From: Dipylidium caninum
Taxonomy: Eukaryota; Platyhelminthes; Cestoda; Cyclophyllidea; Dipylidiidae
DNA length: 64,000 bases
Reading direction: 5' to 3'
NCBI GenBank assembly: GCA_017562135.1
Contig: QEYB01001046.1
Coordinates: 3,224,001-3,288,000, forward strand
A program made the position numbers and the translations under genes. Under the pieces are notes generated by a model, which was given only the letters and a program-made list of their open reading frames with translations, was not told the DNA's origin and did not search any database. This document shows positions 38,201 through 51,200 of this stretch, piece by piece (position 1 is the stretch's first letter; every line of letters starts with the position of its first letter).

Positions 38201-41200
38201 TGATTACGCAAGGCAATCTAGCCGTTATTCTGCTGAGAGCACTAACATCGGTCTTGAATTCGCCAATCCCTCTTCCAGTGATCTCTTTCACCCAAGTATC
38301 CATTTAGTGCAAAAGCTGAGTCTTGAATCGCTTTATGTGACCGTTCTTTTCCTATAACTTTTTTATCCACCGACTTTCTTGTTTGGACCTCTCATACTCT
38401 TCTCTGACTGGTGTGCTTTACGCCGTTTATCTGGTTGCAGCACTATTAAAGCAAATCCGCTTTGCGGAAGGCTGTCTTTTGTACACGCATCCTTTCCTAC
38501 AGTAGTCTCCTATGGCGAGCGTTTCGTCTTATTGTATGGTTTCTTTTTGGGAACTGACTCTTCATGTTGCTTATCCAAATGCTCTGTATTTGCACTTCCC
38601 AACCTTCCATGCATGTCGTCTTTGCGCCACTGAAGTCGGTAATTAATCAGAGCTTTCACGCAAGCCCTCTCATAGAGACCGATCGCTCAGCACCAGGAGT
38701 TGCCGGTTTTATCTCCTCGGAATGCAGTTCTTCTTCACCTATCTTCAACTGTACGGATGGCCTCGGTGGCTCTCCGACTTGGAGATATTCTGACAAGTGG
38801 AGTCAATGCAGAGACAGTGTATTATGTCTTTTGTACCGGAAGGACCACTGTGTTTCAGTCATATGCTTCTCTTCTCCAATTGTGGAGGCAAGTGAATGTT
38901 CCATAGGACAAAACAGAAATCAACGGGTTCATATTGACTTTTTTGTCTTCAGAGTCGTTCTTAATTATTCGAATTTTGAGCTTGCACAATACCATGTCTA
39001 TTAGCTATGAGCGAAGCCAAGTAACAGAAGAATAGTCAGTTCTATTTCACTACAGACAAACCTTATTTGGTTCTGTGCACAAAAAAACTTGATATTTTGT
39101 TTGATATTAGTATTTCCTGTCAGAAAAAATTTACTTATTTTCCACTGTCGGTAGGAATTAAGACGCCTTTTTTCGTATGAATTTGGCACGGGGGACAGGT
39201 GAAGTGGCAGAGAAACATTCATTAGAATTTGGTGCTTGTAACAGATTAATTCAATAAAAGCCTTTAACAAACCCTTCCCCGTGCTAGAAATTAGAATATG
39301 TTTACGTCATGTTTTTTGTTTGCCTTCTTCTTTTCAGAAAATTTGATCAAGGTCTATACAATTTTCTTAAGTGGTAAGTTAATTCCAGCTAAATTGAGTA
39401 CCGTGTGCAAATACTGTAGGCCCGATATTTTCCAATAGGCATGTGTACCTCCCCTGGCTGAAGCGTGACAATAAAATTTTCAGTTCAAAGAAAAATCCAG
39501 GCAGGCATCATCACATTCCTCTTCGTCTCCTCCTCTTCTTTTCTCTGAACAAGGAAAACAGTAAGATTATTAAATTGCAAGCTGGTGTCTTGCCTCAGAT
39601 TAACTTTTTCCTGAAAGGTTTGTTTGGATATTGTCCAACGCCTGTTTTATTTAATGGTGGGATTGTTACTGCATGAACTTTTTTTCTAAATCCTTTCCTT
39701 GGCTTTTCGCCGGAAAGTAAACAAGTTTCGGGAAGTAGAAAACGAGGGAACATTAGTATTAGGTTTTTTAGTTATCTATTTTTTATACTATGGCAAAGAC
39801 GGTATTCAAACGCGAGCAAGTAGTCGAGAAACACATGTCTCTCTTGTGTGGTCCAAGAGGTGCCTACCTTAAGCCATGCGAACACAGATTGGGGCGTCTG
39901 GATTCATCATTGAGGGCGAGGATGGAATTGGGTAGAAGTGATCTATCACTGAATGTTTTGGTGATTAAGTGCTACATGCAAGGTGCGCAGGGTACCATGA
40001 ATCCTTCGCATACATTTTGTGGAAAAGCCTTACACATCCGGTCGAAACCGCTTAACATTAAAGTTTTTCCTTTTATCCAAAATACAACATCAAGACTTGT
40101 AATGTAATATTATGAAGTACGTTAAACTTCAGTCTTCCTGGTTAGACTGACGTTCGAGTGTTACGTATCTGGGTTCAAAATTCTATTTAGCATTCTGCCT
40201 TCCCAATACTTACAAGTGTTCCTTTATTTCTAGTGGTTTGGGCTATAATCAATTTGCTCCAAATTTTCATTGAACGCACCGCTAAATGGGTCCTCCAATC
40301 CACAGGACTGGGCCTGATTTTGGTAGTTGTTGGTGTATTCGCTTTTAATGGATTACAAGCATGTTTTTTAACCTGCATTTTATGTTTGACAGCGCAGAAA
40401 TCTGTCACCAGACGTTACGCGTCGGATTCTTGGAATTATTTGCGGGATCAGCGCCATGTTTTCTTCCGTTGGATTTTTCTTTTTTTATCTCGGCTTTAAT
40501 TCAGGTCTCTGGATCTCTATTTCATGTTCTTCGACCCAGGTCAGTGTGGTAATTTAACTGCACTTGTAAAGTATAAGTAGCATGATAATAATGCTTTGCA
40601 TTTTAGTGTATCGGTCAGCTTCAATGATGCTGTTTTACTGCACGTACCAGGTAGCAATTGAAGCCCGAGAACTATGCGAGGTGGAAGACAAACGAAGGTC
40701 CTCAGAGCAAACTCGAGCACTACCTTAACTTTGATAAATAGTTTCTTATTGTGTCTATTCGCCGGTTTCAATACGCGATATAATTTACACGATATAAATT
40801 CATTTCCTATCTCATATTTATTCACACGAGTCAGGCCATACAGTGACCGCATGTGAAAAAATGGCCTCCTAGGGCCTCCCGCCTGACTGGAGTGCGCATG
40901 CGTCTTTCGAGTGCAGGTCTTAGGGGGCGTAATGCCGACGCCTCACTTGATCGCGATCTTACGCGGATAATTTGTGTTCTTGGTTGGATAACCGTTGTAG
41001 AGAGTACGAATAGGGTAGGATTCGATGTATGTTTGTCGTCGCGCAGAGCAAAAAGTTTTTTGAAGTTCACAGAAAGTCGAAGTGGGCTTTGACGCCTGGA
41101 AGAAGTGGCACTAATTTGTCCTCGCGCGACCGCATCACTGAGTTGTATCTTTAAGCTAGTTCGTGACTTAAATGGTTGGGAAAGTGATCAGTTTATTCTC

Positions 41201-42269
41201 CTATAAGCGCTAAGCAAAATAAGAACGTGAGTTTGGTTAAGTTGGTTGGGGTGGGGACGCTATTTAAAGGAGGCACCAACGTAGGATTCAAAAACGCAGG
41301 CGGGTTCCACTGTACTTTAAGTGGTACTTAATGAAAAGAGTTTATGAACAGTAAGTTTGGGCGTTAAGTGTGGATATGCTCCAGTAAGTTAGAGTAACCA
41401 CATCTCCCAGCGAACACTCCAACAATGGTTAATTGATATGTCTGCTCATCAAATGAATAAACGTATAAGAGATTCGCCTTGCTCCGCCGATTCTTTTGTA
41501 CACAATTGATCAGATTGTATACTTGAATGCTTTTCATCTGGCAAAACACCATTGTTTCATTACAACTTTGAAATGACAGCGGATTTTACCACGTTGTCTT
41601 AATAGGCCGGCTTGTTATCCGTATGTTGTCCCAGCAGCGTAGATTGTCACCTGGTTTCTCAGAGTCTCCATTCCAACCTCAAAGAAATGGCCTATGAAGT
41701 TGAGCCGTTCAGAGAACACAGGTTAATTCTAGTGCTTGATAGTAAAACCACTGTAATCAATGCTGCTGCTGCAAGCGACTTTTGCCTCAGTTTTGCAAAA
41801 AATTATTACAAACACATCCTTCTGTGGTCTCAGCAACGGCCGCCCCCAGGTTGCTTTGGCTAATACAGACCCAACTCCCATGATGAGTTGACACGGGGTC
41901 TAAGCACACTGAGAAGAAATCGTTACAGCATATCTTATGCTTGTCTCTACGGTCCAAAGAGGTCCAAATGCCTAAATTCCGAGTCAACTTCCCTCTTGAA
42001 ATGGAAACAAGGTGGCAGAACCGACACGAGGAAGGCCAGCTTTTTTGGTTTTTGGAGATATTACGAGCCACGTGGAGACGATTAGTGTCATTAAGCTACC
42101 GTACAGCGCTTTAATATCGGTAGCGAAGCGATTTTATGTGCAGAAGCAAACTTATTTCCACCATAAGGGTCTTCTAATTGATGAACACGAATGACGTCCG
42201 ACCAGGGAATGTATTGAAACTTGTATTCATTTGCACCAAAGTGCGAAATTAAGAGAAAAGTGGCGGGCG
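35271..42269. other. Long stretch without a supported gene
   Basis: The missing ORC4 C-terminus should lie in the left part on the plus strand. Two plus-strand segments look somewhat protein-like: about 36350-36413 (TPLELVDVHFEDYLDKLLAG, followed by a GT) and about 38560-38900, where all three frames are open. Neither matches ORC4 or another family I know. A 105-codon ATG frame at 39790-40107 (+) has no recognisable domain. The right part, about 41.0-42.2 kb, should hold the 3' flank of gene A. Confidence 0.4.
35720..35751. repeat. (ATT)n microsatellite
   Basis: About ten ATT units lie in tandem, interrupted once by TATATATT, just downstream of the last ORC4 exon I could place. Confidence 0.85.
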
Positions 42270-45200
42270 CTACGACTCGACGCTTTGTCCGGTGGGGGAA
42301 CTGCCGAGGGACTGCGGGTGTGAGCCATAATTCCAGCTGACCACGGCCCTATCCTCGTAATAGATGCCGCTGTAGCAAACTAGAGAGGAATGAAGAACAT
42401 TGGAAAGTTGATACTCAAAAGGTAAGAAACGGGTGTCTGGGGCTCTGATACAAGTCCATACGTGTATTCTCTCAACGCAGCTCTCTTACCAGGATAAGCG
42501 TCGGAAAATGTCATTTAGGAATAAGTCTTTCGAACTTACAATACCACTTTCGAGAAGCAAAAGCTTTGCATTTTGTTCCAGTGACGTTGGGCTCAAACTT
42601 CATGTCCACATGTCCCAGTGGGAGTTGGGTCATTGCAACGGTTTCGTAGTTAGATGTCAGGTAGTTGAGGTAGCCATGACCAATAGAGATCCAGGAGTTT
42701 CCAGAATCGTTGCTCATCACATAAATCGTCCCGGGACATGAGACAGCAATAATTACGTTCTCCGAATGGATGTAAGCTACCACTTGGGTGACACTGGACC
42801 CCAAATCTGAAATGTGTTATTAAACTGGGTTTAGTGACAGTCGGCTGTTTTTTACTCACGTGGGTGAACAGCATTGAATTACATTGCCACAGCCCTGGTG
42901 ATTTGTCGAAGGCACGGAAACAGGCGGGATAGGGATTGGCATCTTCTAACACCGATGGCATGAGGTCGCAAAATATCATAAAATTCACACCAGCAATATA
43001 GCCTCGGAGCACCGGTTTCTCATCGCATCGCCCCTCCATTCCTTTCCACGACTGTGAGCGGCAAGAATCTTGGGAGTATCGCAACAAGGGTGGCGTATAA
43101 TTAAAGTAGTTTGGACGCGTGAGGGAAGTGGAACGTGACCGGTGGCAGCGTTCCTGACTTAGGCTCTTAGCGCACTTGTGCGTCTAGTGTGTAGCAGCCT
43201 TTCAGACAGAAACTTACCGAAATCGCCTGACGCTTTCGCGCCTAAGGCGCCATAGAAAGCCATCTTGACTGCCAAGATCTCATGTTTATGACGATCGTTC
43301 TTAATAATGATTCGTAAAGCACGGTGTCGAGGCAGTGCTCTCAGAGTGAGGTTGGTCTCAAGGGCTCCCTTCGAGAACGTTACTGGTCTCTGAAACATGT
43401 AACGTCATCTTTAACTCTTATTTTACTCCCGACCTTTTCGGGGAGGCATTAAAGTAAACTTACTTCCAGTTGAAATGAAAATGAACGTCCATTTTGCGAA
43501 ATTAGAAAACGTAGTGATGTGGGCCAATTTCCATTAGACTTCACTCGAATAGTGAGAAGGTCAATTGTGACAGCTTGGCCGAAGAGTACATCAACCCAAC
43601 TCCGTGCGTAAGCAGTCCAAAATTTACTCATTCCCGACTCATATAAAATGTCCTCCACATTGCCACAGCCCCTTACGTGACAGGGTTTTAGGCGGAAGTG
43701 GGCGAGAGCTGCCGTAGAATCCGAAATAAATAAAAGGAGCGGGAGTTGAAAGCGGCCCGCCCATGAGGCAAGCGGCCCGAGTGCGACCCTACCATTGCGA
43801 CTCACCTCCCCCCTCGACGGGTAGACGCGCATGACTGTGGAAGTAAGTGGGCGGTTCGAATAGAGGTTTGCGTGCGTCAGTCGATCTCTTGTAAGTCCTG
43901 CAGCGCAGCAAACCACCGACGATCAAGTCTCGATTTGCTCCCATTTCTACCGGCCTCAGTTGCCTCAACGACAGCGTAATTAGACCGTCTTGGTCGAAGT
44001 ATACCCCACCGCGCTATAATTCAAGTACTCGAGGCTGTCTTCTCCGCAACATGCTCGATCGTTTGTTGCAGAAGTTTAAAAGGAGAGAAAGGTTCAGAGA
44101 GTGAAAAAGGAATGGAACAGTAAACTACCTCGAAAAGGAGAACACCGTTGCTGTTGTTGAGACTGACTAAATTAATCTTCATCATCTTGTTCTTGACATT
44201 TAAAACAGTCGCGTTGAAAATGCCCCCGACCAGCAGCCACAACGCCGCCTCGTGGCATTCCAAAGTCGACTCGTCTGAGATCGCCATTTGTACCTCTAAC
44301 TGGTAAACTCCTCTGCAAGAGTTCAGAAGAGTGGATTTTAGGCGATGGCGACGTAACTTGAGAACGACGTTAACACCAGTTCATTTAGCCGGGTGATATG
44401 TCTTGCGCCAAGAGGAACTAAACAGCTCGGATGGTAAGTGTATATCCATCTTCAGAGTCCATAATTCTAGTTTTATATTATGAGGAGTTTTGTCAGAAAG
44501 ATATCGAATCACCTGCTCGATGACCTCATATGATTCAGAGTAGCACTATGTGAAGTTGGTATTGAGAAATGTATCGCACTTTCCAACTCACGTCTCTTTC
44601 TTTTGGACCTTGCCCAGGTGAAAGTGAACTTGCTAAAGTTGGCTGCAGATGGCTGAGTACGGAGACGAACACCTTGGAACTGCGCAGGAGTTGTTCTCCA
44701 CTGAAGGCTTGGACGACAACTGGGTAGATAGCGCCGTGGCGCACTCCTTCTCCATCTGTCAACTGAACTTTAGCGTCTATGCCAATGCAGTCATCCGTCG
44801 GGGTCGACTTCCGCACCCGCTTCTTATACCCACACCCTGGTTAACAGCGGAAAGTGAGCGTGTCGTCCAACAGTAGGTGGCGGGAGAGACAGCCACAAAA
44901 CTAGGCTATCGAGGCGGAAAAGCCTCTCCGGTCACTGGCTCTGAACAACAGTAGTGTGCAGCAACCGCAAGGCCGAAGAATCTAATACGGCTCACTCACC
45001 AGTGTTGTAAACTGAACCGGCTTCCGTTTTCATGGCAAATATTTGGCCACTGTTCTTTCTCGCGCCAAACGCCACCGCTGACTGCGGCAACTGAAGGCCT
45101 GGTATGTTCACAGAACGATGGAACCTAATGTGTTTAATGGTGATAGCCTCCTCATGGGCGAAACTGAGCTCTGAGAAGACCTCAAAGCGCAATCTGGCCA

Positions 45201-48200
45201 CGTAGACGTCGGGCTTCAAGCAGAAGTGTAAGCGAAAGGTATGTATCTCCCTGGAGGCCAGGTCGATCCTGCTGGTTCCCGAGACTTTCAATGACACGGC
45301 CTGCCATGAGGAATAAAGGGAGCATTTAGCCATTTCTATGTAGATATGGGAAGCGGAGTTTGGCCACTTGGTTGACGAGTCGGTGTGAACCACATTCCAG
45401 CAGTGGAGGCACATATGAATCAAATATAGCAGCTTAAAATTGAAATGGCCAAATTGTAGACATCACACGCAAAACATCACTTCTCCGTGGATCTTCGCAG
45501 TTAATCTTCTCTACCAGTAACGTTTCGAACCATTTCGGATCAAAGTGTATTTCAGGCTATGAATGACAATCACCATGTCAAATGAATTTAAGGTGGCACA
45601 TCGCTAGCTCCAATAAGTTGCACGAATGTCACATCACAAATCCCCGCTTCCACTACTTTGACCCAACCAAAGATCTCTGGTGCTCAATCTCCTCCACCGA
45701 CTCTACCCCCACCACGGAAACGTACCTCTCTTGAGAAAGAAAATCCAGGGCTCGGTGCCGGTCCAGGTGAAAGTAAGAGGGTTTTTGCGACTTTCACGTT
45801 TCCAATCATTCCTTTTAGGGTCAAAGTCTCCTCCTTCTCGGGCTGTGCCACCTTCACCCTCAGATATGTGCCCAAAACGATCTGATTTAGGAGAGAGCAA
45901 AACAATGGATCATTGTATTTTTTTGTCGGATAAATTGTACGCCTAACAACTGAAGGCAGTGCAAATGGAACTTATGGGGCCAAGGCTGTCTTTACACGAA
46001 GACTGGGGAACCGGGAGGATTAACCCACCCTGTTGTCGGCATCGTTCCTGCAAACTGCGGGTCCGAAGCGGTACGAGACTCTCAAAAGCGGACGATCTCT
46101 ACAAATAAATTGCGTGGAAATATTCACGTCTGGCTCGATGCCTTTCTGCAGTGCCGCAGGTTGCGAACTCTACCACCGGAGTCGCCTGTCGTGACCGAAT
46201 GGCGGCCAATGCTCGTGTTATCCTCTGACAGGCGAACGGTCGATAGCACGTAATTCTTATCTTCGAGCCCTACGCAACTGCCAAACTATCATAAACATCA
46301 CTTGCTAACGCAAGTTATTGACAAGTTTCTGTTTGTAGTGGTCGATCACAGCGGCCACCCTGCTGTTTTACGAGTCAAACGACCTGTTCGCTGACGATAA
46401 ACTGAATGCATTTATTTCCAAAGTTTTTGCGATGGCGGCTGCCTGGCTTAAACGTCGCGCATTAGACGCGCCTATGAATCTTTTAACCTCTTTCGCCTGT
46501 CTGAACAGACTGTCTTCATTGAGTAGTGACCTCAGTTCTGCAAAATAGTGCGTCATTGACAAGATTTTGTCTAAAAAAGTTAAAATTCTAGACATACCCG
46601 GCGCTGAGGGTGATGCAGTCGTCGGGCCTTTCTCCCCATTGGATACTCTTCCCAACGTGCCTGATATGCGGACAGTCCAGAGTGGCGTTGCGACTGCCGA
46701 GGATTTCCACAGTTGGGACATAGTTTACACTCGATTTTGCCGGCACCCGAAACTCCATTAGCACCAAAACGTTTTCGGTGGGTTGCAGAGGACCTTTTAA
46801 CTCTTCGCCGGTTTTTACATGAGTAAACCGCATTGCTAAAGCGTATGGATGTCCCGGCTAAATTGATGAAATGATTCGCATTGTAAGGATTTTAACCGGC
46901 TTAAGGAAAAAGATAAGCTCTATTCGCCTCGCATGTTTGCCCACATCGCATATGTCACGATCCTCCGCATGAGTGGGAATAAGGCTGCGTTTCGTCAGAG
47001 CACACCTTATTACCTTCAGCGTTTCCTCCGCTGACCCCGAAAACGCCGTCGTGGCGTTCGACCATTTCCCACCGTAGCGCGTTGCACATGTTAGAGTCCC
47101 CGAGGCATCCTCGAATTTGGTTAGTGGGACGACAACTTCAGCGGTGATCAAATTGGACTGATTTAGTTCACCTAAAATGGGAGGATTAAAGGAAAAGCGC
47201 ACCGCTGGTCGGCAGTCAACTTCGTCTCCTTAGACCGAAGGACAGCTCACTTGGTGCGTAAATGGACCCCGCGACCAGCCGGGCGGGTTGACAAAACATT
47301 TCTGCGCAATAAACGTTCGGATAGGCCATGTTGGTGTCCTTTCCGGCTATTAGTCGCATTATTGTAGTCATCCTTTCCCTCTTGCTATTCCGTGCTTCAC
47401 ACAGTGTCGTTACATTGGGCAAGAATCCCACAATTGGTCCAAACTCATACGCAAACGTCAAAATGCTCCCGGTCAGAGGTTCACTGACAGTCAGCTTTGA
47501 TCTGACAGCAGGTTCAAGCGATTCCTAACACACAAAAGAAGGCTCTTCACGGAGGAACTTGGGCCTTTCGGGAGGGGTCGTCGCTCAGGAGTGCGCTCGC
47601 ACAGCTCCGCCAAACCGCATGTAACGTGTGTAGGGCGGCGTGGCGGGCGCGGCGTAGCAGATAATGAGGGCCCGTCCGCACGTCGTGCGGAAACCGCCGG
47701 CCCCTGCTCTCGCTCTGCCCCGCTGCGCGCATGTGGCCATGGATCAGTGTACGATTGCTCCGCCCACTAACATTTACCCATGTCAACAAGGATAATCGGT
47801 CTGTGGACCAAAACCTAGGGCCCCGTGGAATGGCAGGCGGACAAGCAAATCGGCAAGTCGACTGAGATTTACCGGTTGGATCCCTTTTTCAAATTGGAGC
47901 GTGATTTCTCTGGTGCCCTTCTCATTTCCGACCGCAACCGAGAAGTCAAAGAGCATTGTGGCCGGACCCTCAGTGGAAAATACCAGGTAGAGTAGCCACA
48001 TGATGTAGCCACGCTGGCCAGTCAGAGACACGCCTTCCTGTGTGATTGTGGCTGTAAATCTGGAGTAGTAAAGAAGTGTGCAAGTTATCACAGCCCAAGT
48101 CTACACAGCCTGTGCACCACCAAGTATCTTTCGTGTTCCCCTACGCCCTTTAAAACTCAACCCGACACTTGTCGTGTTGTTCAATCCCCCTCTCGTCGGG

Positions 48201-51200
48201 GTTACGCGCTGACGCAGACGCGAATGCATTTTGGGTTATTCGCGGAGGATTAGGAGATGTTCTTTCTATTGCACACAATTCTCATCTTAAGACTTACTAC
48301 TAACATGTCTGGCTCTTCAAGTTCAGCACAAGAGAAGATGTAAAATCAGTTAAAACTCCTGACTGGGTCTTATGGAACACGCGAGAGGGTGGACATATAC
48401 AGGAGATAAGGGAAGCTCACGGCGAAAGGCGTAGTTTGGGCTCGCTGCCAGACTTTAGGGAGACGCCTTCCATTGTGTAAAATTCAACTCGAGACGGGAA
48501 GGCACTCTCGAAAAACGAGTAACTGGTGACGTTTGCGAACACAGTCATATCTTGACCATTTGGTAGCCATAAAAGTATACTCAAAGCCTGCACCGAGTTG
48601 GGATAGACACGTCCTGTTCTTGGATAATGCAGGTCAACTGCCACCTGGAGAAGGGAGGGAACTCACATAAAGTTTATAGCCCGTGTTGAAAAGTTGAAAT
48701 GGAGCGCCACCCAATTGTTTCCTACCTTTCTCAGCAGTTATTGCGGGATGGCTTCAAAGCTGCTTAATGTGCATGGGAAACTGCAACTTACCTTGTGAAC
48801 AGACCCACTGCCGCCCCCGTTGCAATGGCACGACTTACCCACTCCGCCACCCTGTAGCCGAGGTGCACCTTCGCCGAGTCACCGGACACCTTATTTGAGA
48901 AAGCAACGTCCAACCGACAGTCTCCGACGGACTTCGCCGGTACGCACAGCGTCAACTGCACCAGGGTCAGACTGAGCGGAAGCGGATAGTTGGGAACCAG
49001 CGCGACTTGAGATGAAATGCGGTAAGGCAAAAAACGTAGTAATTGGTGGGAGACACTGACACCACGCATCAAATCTCGCCCTCAGGTCCATGTTGGCTGA
49101 AATAGGTTGTAGTGGGATGGTAGCTAACCAGGACGGCGATGACGCGAAGTCCCGAAAGGCCGGTTAGAGGCAAAGTGTTTGGGAGGTGAATGGCTCATAA
49201 TAGTCATAATCTCGTCCCTCTCGCTTCGAGGATAAATAAGTTGAGTCGGCATTTTTAACGTTAACTAATGTTCTTGGGGACGAGGAGGAAGGTGCAGGCT
49301 CGGGTAGCATGGGCAAAGGGATAAGTGCTGGCCCCGGCAAACACCACCACTCTCACATGGCATATTACAGACAGAAGATGAAGTGTCTCACCACACGGTG
49401 TTCCTGTGGCGTACTCCTCAGTTGGGTGGCAAGCACTGGGGAGATGGGGCATTAGCAGGCTTCTGGCATCCAAGATCCCAGTCCCGCTTGCAACTTACGG
49501 TAATTCTCGGTGGTGTACACCACAACGGAGGTGTTGTTGCCCCACATATATATTTGGGTAGTCAAGTTCACTCCTCGTGGGCGGATAAATTTCGTCCCAC
49601 AGACCCTCATTTCTCCCTGTTTTATGTCCATGTCCAGCTGGGTAGAAGGAAGATACACCAGCCGATTACTTTCGCCGTGGGCAGTAGGCTACACAGGCCT
49701 TGCACAATTCATCTTGTTCATTTTCTACTTATTACAATGATCGGATTTCTCATACTAACTGCCTCTAACTACTCCTTACGATCTCACCGAACGCGCTTAT
49801 TTTCGCAAAGCCAAAGAAGCTGCCAAATGGTTTAGTTGTGCTTGGAATCGAAATAACTAATTCCATTATTTTCCCAAACACTATATCTTTCACACGTGAA
49901 GGGGTAAATACAGACCTGATATTCACCAGCGTTCACTGTTCTGGTGGCCAAATAAACATGGTTTTTTATTCCAGGTATTAAGGTGGATATTTTGGAGATA
50001 TCCTGCAAAATGAGCTTGAATGGCGGAGGGGCAGCACTTGCGACGATTTTGAAGGGGATTTGCACCGGTCCGACATGGAACGAGGCCACGACCGCAGCCA
50101 CCTCCAGAACGCTGTCGATAGGCGAGAGCCACGCGTCGACCAGTGGAGCGACTGCCACAGCGTCGATGTCGAGGCGGTTGCAGAAGCCCGAGTTGCCCCG
50201 GCTCGCCACGCCTATGTTGCCCAGCGCCATTACGGCTTCTACCTGTAGCGGCGTGGAAAAAAGGAATTTCTAGACGACATTTTTAGGTCACTGGCGGTGG
50301 TGGTCTCCGCCTGATGCTTTCGTGCAATTAACTTACCCACCTTTCCGAAGCCACTGAAAACTATCTTTGATACATAAAATGAATCGCAAAACTCTGCGCG
50401 TAAGGAAAACCTTTAAGTTCGGATGGGTTTTTGATGACGAAAACAATGGATACTCAGCACAGCGTGAAATTTTTTTTTAATAGTACTCTCCACATGAAGT
50501 TACCCCATTTGAGACCATCACTAAGTCCAAAAAATGTAATCGGCATCTTTCTGCCCATCGTCCTACGTAAGGCCACCCGAAAGGGTGTGGTGTCTCGCCC
50601 AAGTGAGTACAAGACAGCCTGAGAGTGAGTCCCGGCGTGGCTGACAACTCCGCCCTCTAGGGCCACACCTGCGCTGTTAATTAGTTGAGCAGCCAGCTCA
50701 ATGGGAAAACCGATGCTCAATTCACAGTAAACTCGAGGTACGAGCGGAAAATTGGGGATTGTGGATAATGAAACGCCCGAGAGAGGTCGGCTAAAGTGGC
50801 CTGTTATTCTCACATCGCTTGTTACAATGTTCAGTAAACATTGCGGTGAATGAGTACAAAGTTGGGGTCAACCAGCATCTTTCGCCTCAGGCGGGTGAGA
50901 GGACCACGCAGGGCGCACTGTATACCCGTCCGCAAATGCTCAAGGCGATGTCTTCAAGAGTTGGGACTTTCTCGTCGCATACAGAAGCACCCTCGAAGGC
51001 AAAGCTACTGAGTTGCTCGATGACACACGAGAAGCATTATCTTCCGTGGCCCGACTGTTAAAGGGAGGGCCTTTCAGCGCTAACTGACCAATCCAAGAAA
51101 GATTGTTTTTCTAGTATTTCGAAACGTGCAGAGATTTAATGAAGTTAGCTCGTGGAAGGAGAATAAAAGGGTAGGTGGAATTTCTTCATGAGACATGAAG

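Noticed and set aside
39790..40107. 105-codon plus-strand frame starting at an ATG
   Set aside because: No domain, signal peptide or homology recognised; length is compatible with chance.
42540..42806. Assigning genes A and B to CatSper accessory subunits or sortilin because of the Asp-box
   Set aside because: Only one blade motif was seen, and neither family, as I know them, combines cadherin-like and discoidin-like modules.
49383..49835. 150-codon plus-strand frame
   Set aside because: It lies antisense to gene A repeat exons and has no protein features of its own.
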